NCBI RefSeq assembly: GCF_900112765.1
Contig: NZ_FOMZ01000004.1
Location: 1 to 49,195 of the forward strand
From: Actinopolyspora alba
Lineage (GTDB): Bacteria; Actinomycetota; Actinomycetes; Mycobacteriales; Pseudonocardiaceae
Direction of reading: 5' to 3'
DNA length: 49,195 nt
In this document: positions 48,092-49,195 of the stretch, piece after piece
Position numbering within the stretch: position 1 is the first letter of the stretch
Layout of the letters: every line of letters starts with the position of its first letter
Notes under the pieces: generated by a model
The model's input: the letters and a program-made list of their open reading frames with translations, nothing else
Databases searched by the model: none
Told to the model about the DNA's origin: nothing
Position numbers and translations under genes: made by a program

Positions 48092-48552
48092 GAGCGCAGC
48101 TCGATCACCGTTTTGCCGATTTTGATCGGAGCTCCGAGCGGGACCTTGGTCGGCCCCGTAACCTTCGTCCGATCGAGGTATGTGCCGTTGGTGGAGCCCA
48201 GATCTTCCACGTACCAGTCCTGGCCCCGTATCGACAGCTTCGCGTGTCGGGTCGAAGCATAGTCGTCGTCCAGGACGAGTGTGGAGTCATCGGCGCGACC
48301 GATCATTATGGGACGCCCCTCCAGTGTTATTCGGGTTCCCGACAGCGCCCCTCCGGTGACCACGAGCTGCCGTGGTGACTTCGTTTTCGGGCGTGACTGC
48401 TTGCCGGACTTCTTGCCCGCTCCCGGAACCGACATGCGCAGTCCGGAAGCCGACTGCAGGTCGGAGCGCACCACACGCAGCGCTACGAGTACGAACAACC
48501 AGAGCAGGGCGAGAAACCCTGCTCTGGTCAGCTGAATCACCAGCTCGGACAC
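48088..48552 (-). CDS. fhaB: FHA-domain protein FhaB (FipA)
   Basis: 154 residues, GTG start. One N-terminal membrane segment (LVIQLTRAGFLALLWLFVLVALRVV) and a C-terminal FHA domain (ITLEGRPIMIGRADDSTLVL, then YASTRHAKLS and [15 protein letters not shown]) that binds phosphothreonine. In mycobacteria it couples the kinases to FtsZ and FtsQ in division. It overlaps pstP by four bases. Confidence 0.95.
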   Translation of the reverse strand: MSELVIQLTRAGFLALLWLFVLVALRVVRSDLQSASGLRMSVPGAGKKSGKQSRPKTKSPRQLVVTGGALSGTRITLEGRPIMIGRADDSTLVLDDDYASTRHAKLSIRGQDWYVEDLGSTNGTYLDRTKVTGPTKVPLGAPIKIGKTVIELRS

Positions 48553-48604
48553 TTGTTGGGGACGCTCCTAGCTTGCTGGTCGGCTCGTGCTGGTAGGGCA
48601 GGAC

Positions 48605-49195
48605 TCAGCCCTGAGCCCGGAAAACCAGGGACGAGTGACCGACGCGAATGACGTCGCCATCGGCCAGCTGCCAGGTCTGCACCGGCGTGCCGTTGACCGT
48701 GGTGCCGTTCGTCGACCCCAGGTCGGCGAGCATCGCCGCCTGACCGTCCCACTGGATCTCGATGTGCTTGCGGGAGACCCCCGTGTCCGGCAGTCGGAAC
48801 TGGCCTTCCTGGCCACGCCCGATCACGTTGCTGCCGTGCTGCAGGGTGTACGAGCGGTTGGAACCGTCGTCGAGCTGGAGGGTGGCGGTCAACTGCCTGG
48901 GAGCCGCGTCCGGCGGATAACCGCCCGGCGCTCCCGGCGGTGGGTACCCGGGTTGGCCGTAGCCGGGGGGCTGCTGGCCGTAGCCCTGGTCGTATCCGGG
49001 CTGGCCGTAGCCCTGGTCGGGGAACCCACCGGACTGCGGGTATCCGCCACCCGGCTGCCCGTAGCCGGGGGGTTGTGCGTAGGCCTGCTCGTAGCCGGGG
49101 GGTTGGCCGTAGCCGGGGGGTTGTTGGCCGTAGCCCTGGTCGGGGAAACCGCCGGACTGGGGGTATCCGCCGCCGGGCTGACCGTAGCCCTGGTC
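48605..49195 (-). CDS. fhaA: FHA-domain protein FhaA, C-terminal part (5' end outside window)
   Basis: Open to the window edge on the minus strand; 196 residues are visible. The first 100 are a Gly/Tyr/Pro/Gln-rich linker with a tandem higher-order repeat (unit [18 protein letters not shown] seen twice, 41 residues apart). The last 95 residues form an FHA domain ([26 protein letters not shown], then [13 protein letters not shown]). FhaA binds PknB-phosphorylated partners such as MviN/MurJ in mycobacteria. The N-terminal DUF3662 part expected for the family is off the window. Confidence 0.93.
   Translation of the reverse strand, partial: DQGYGQPGGGYPQSGGFPDQGYGQQPPGYGQPPGYEQAYAQPPGYGQPGGGYPQSGGFPDQGYGQPGYDQGYGQQPPGYGQPGYPPPGAPGGYPPDAAPRQLTATLQLDDGSNRSYTLQHGSNVIGRGQEGQFRLPDTGVSRKHIEIQWDGQAAMLADLGSTNGTTVNGTPVQTWQLADGDVIRVGHSSLVFRAQG
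48920..49195 (-). repeat. Low-complexity tandem coding repeat in fhaA
   Basis: [10 protein letters not shown] and [16 protein letters not shown] units alternate; a block of at least 66 bases occurs twice with an offset of 123 bases. Such repeats change length easily between strains. Confidence 0.8.

Noticed and set aside
48920-49195. Tandem repeats as a CRISPR array
   Set aside because: The repeats are in frame, code for the GYGQ-type linker of FhaA, and have no spacers of even length.

Overview
The window is the replication-origin region of a high-GC actinobacterial chromosome, read through to the start of the cell-division and Ser/Thr-kinase cluster. The gene order (trxB, trxA, cwlM, then parB, parA, rsmG, jag, yidC, yidD, rnpA, rpmH, then dnaA, oriC, dnaN, gnd, recF, dciA, gyrB, gyrA, DUF3566 gene, tRNA-Ile, tRNA-Ala, ppiA, crgA, trpG, pknB, pknA, pbpA, rodA, pstP, fhaB, fhaA) matches Mycobacteriales and Pseudonocardiales. 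The codon use, the gnd between dnaN and recF, and the class E sortase suggest a Pseudonocardiales or Actinopolyspora-like organism. The taxon is inference; the order is seen directly.

Layout. 1-2467: thioredoxin system and the peptidoglycan-synthesis regulator CwlM. 2560-4513: an accessory-looking module of a MarR repressor divergent from an MFS exporter, sharing an AT-rich operator, with a 44-aa ORF coupled to the exporter stop codon. 4739-7251: PLP aminotransferase and an ATP-grasp D-Ala-D-Ala ligase homologue. 7270-10828: the centromere, with five perfect parS sites around and inside parB and parA, plus rsmG. 10990-13519 (minus): jag, yidC, yidD, rnpA, rpmH. 14084-15973: dnaA, then an oriC with about 18 DnaA boxes, then dnaN, gnd, recF, dciA, gyrB and gyrA. 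27947-28377: tRNA-Ile and tRNA-Ala flanking a 38-aa DLW-39 gene. 28655-32577: lineage-variable genes (VOC protein, small membrane protein, methyltransferase, small acidic protein with a structured leader, SRPBCC protein, membrane-anchored basic protein). 32787-39768: ppiA, rhomboid, PH-domain protein, crgA, sortase E, 51-aa membrane protein, Ktr/Trk potassium uptake, trpG. 39896-49195 (minus): the kinase, elongation and division operon, read fhaA to pknB with start/stop overlaps.

The most notable points are: (1) gyrA carries an in-frame 215-residue mini-intein without a LAGLIDADG endonuclease, placed exactly after the catalytic tyrosine; (2) a structured dispersed intergenic repeat occurs three times in this one window, including beside oriC and beside parB; (3) a pair of perfect DnaA boxes lies far from oriC upstream of the PH-domain gene; (4) a small ORF is translationally coupled to the MFS exporter; (5) tandem 11-bp hairpins precede an unrecognised 86-aa acidic gene.
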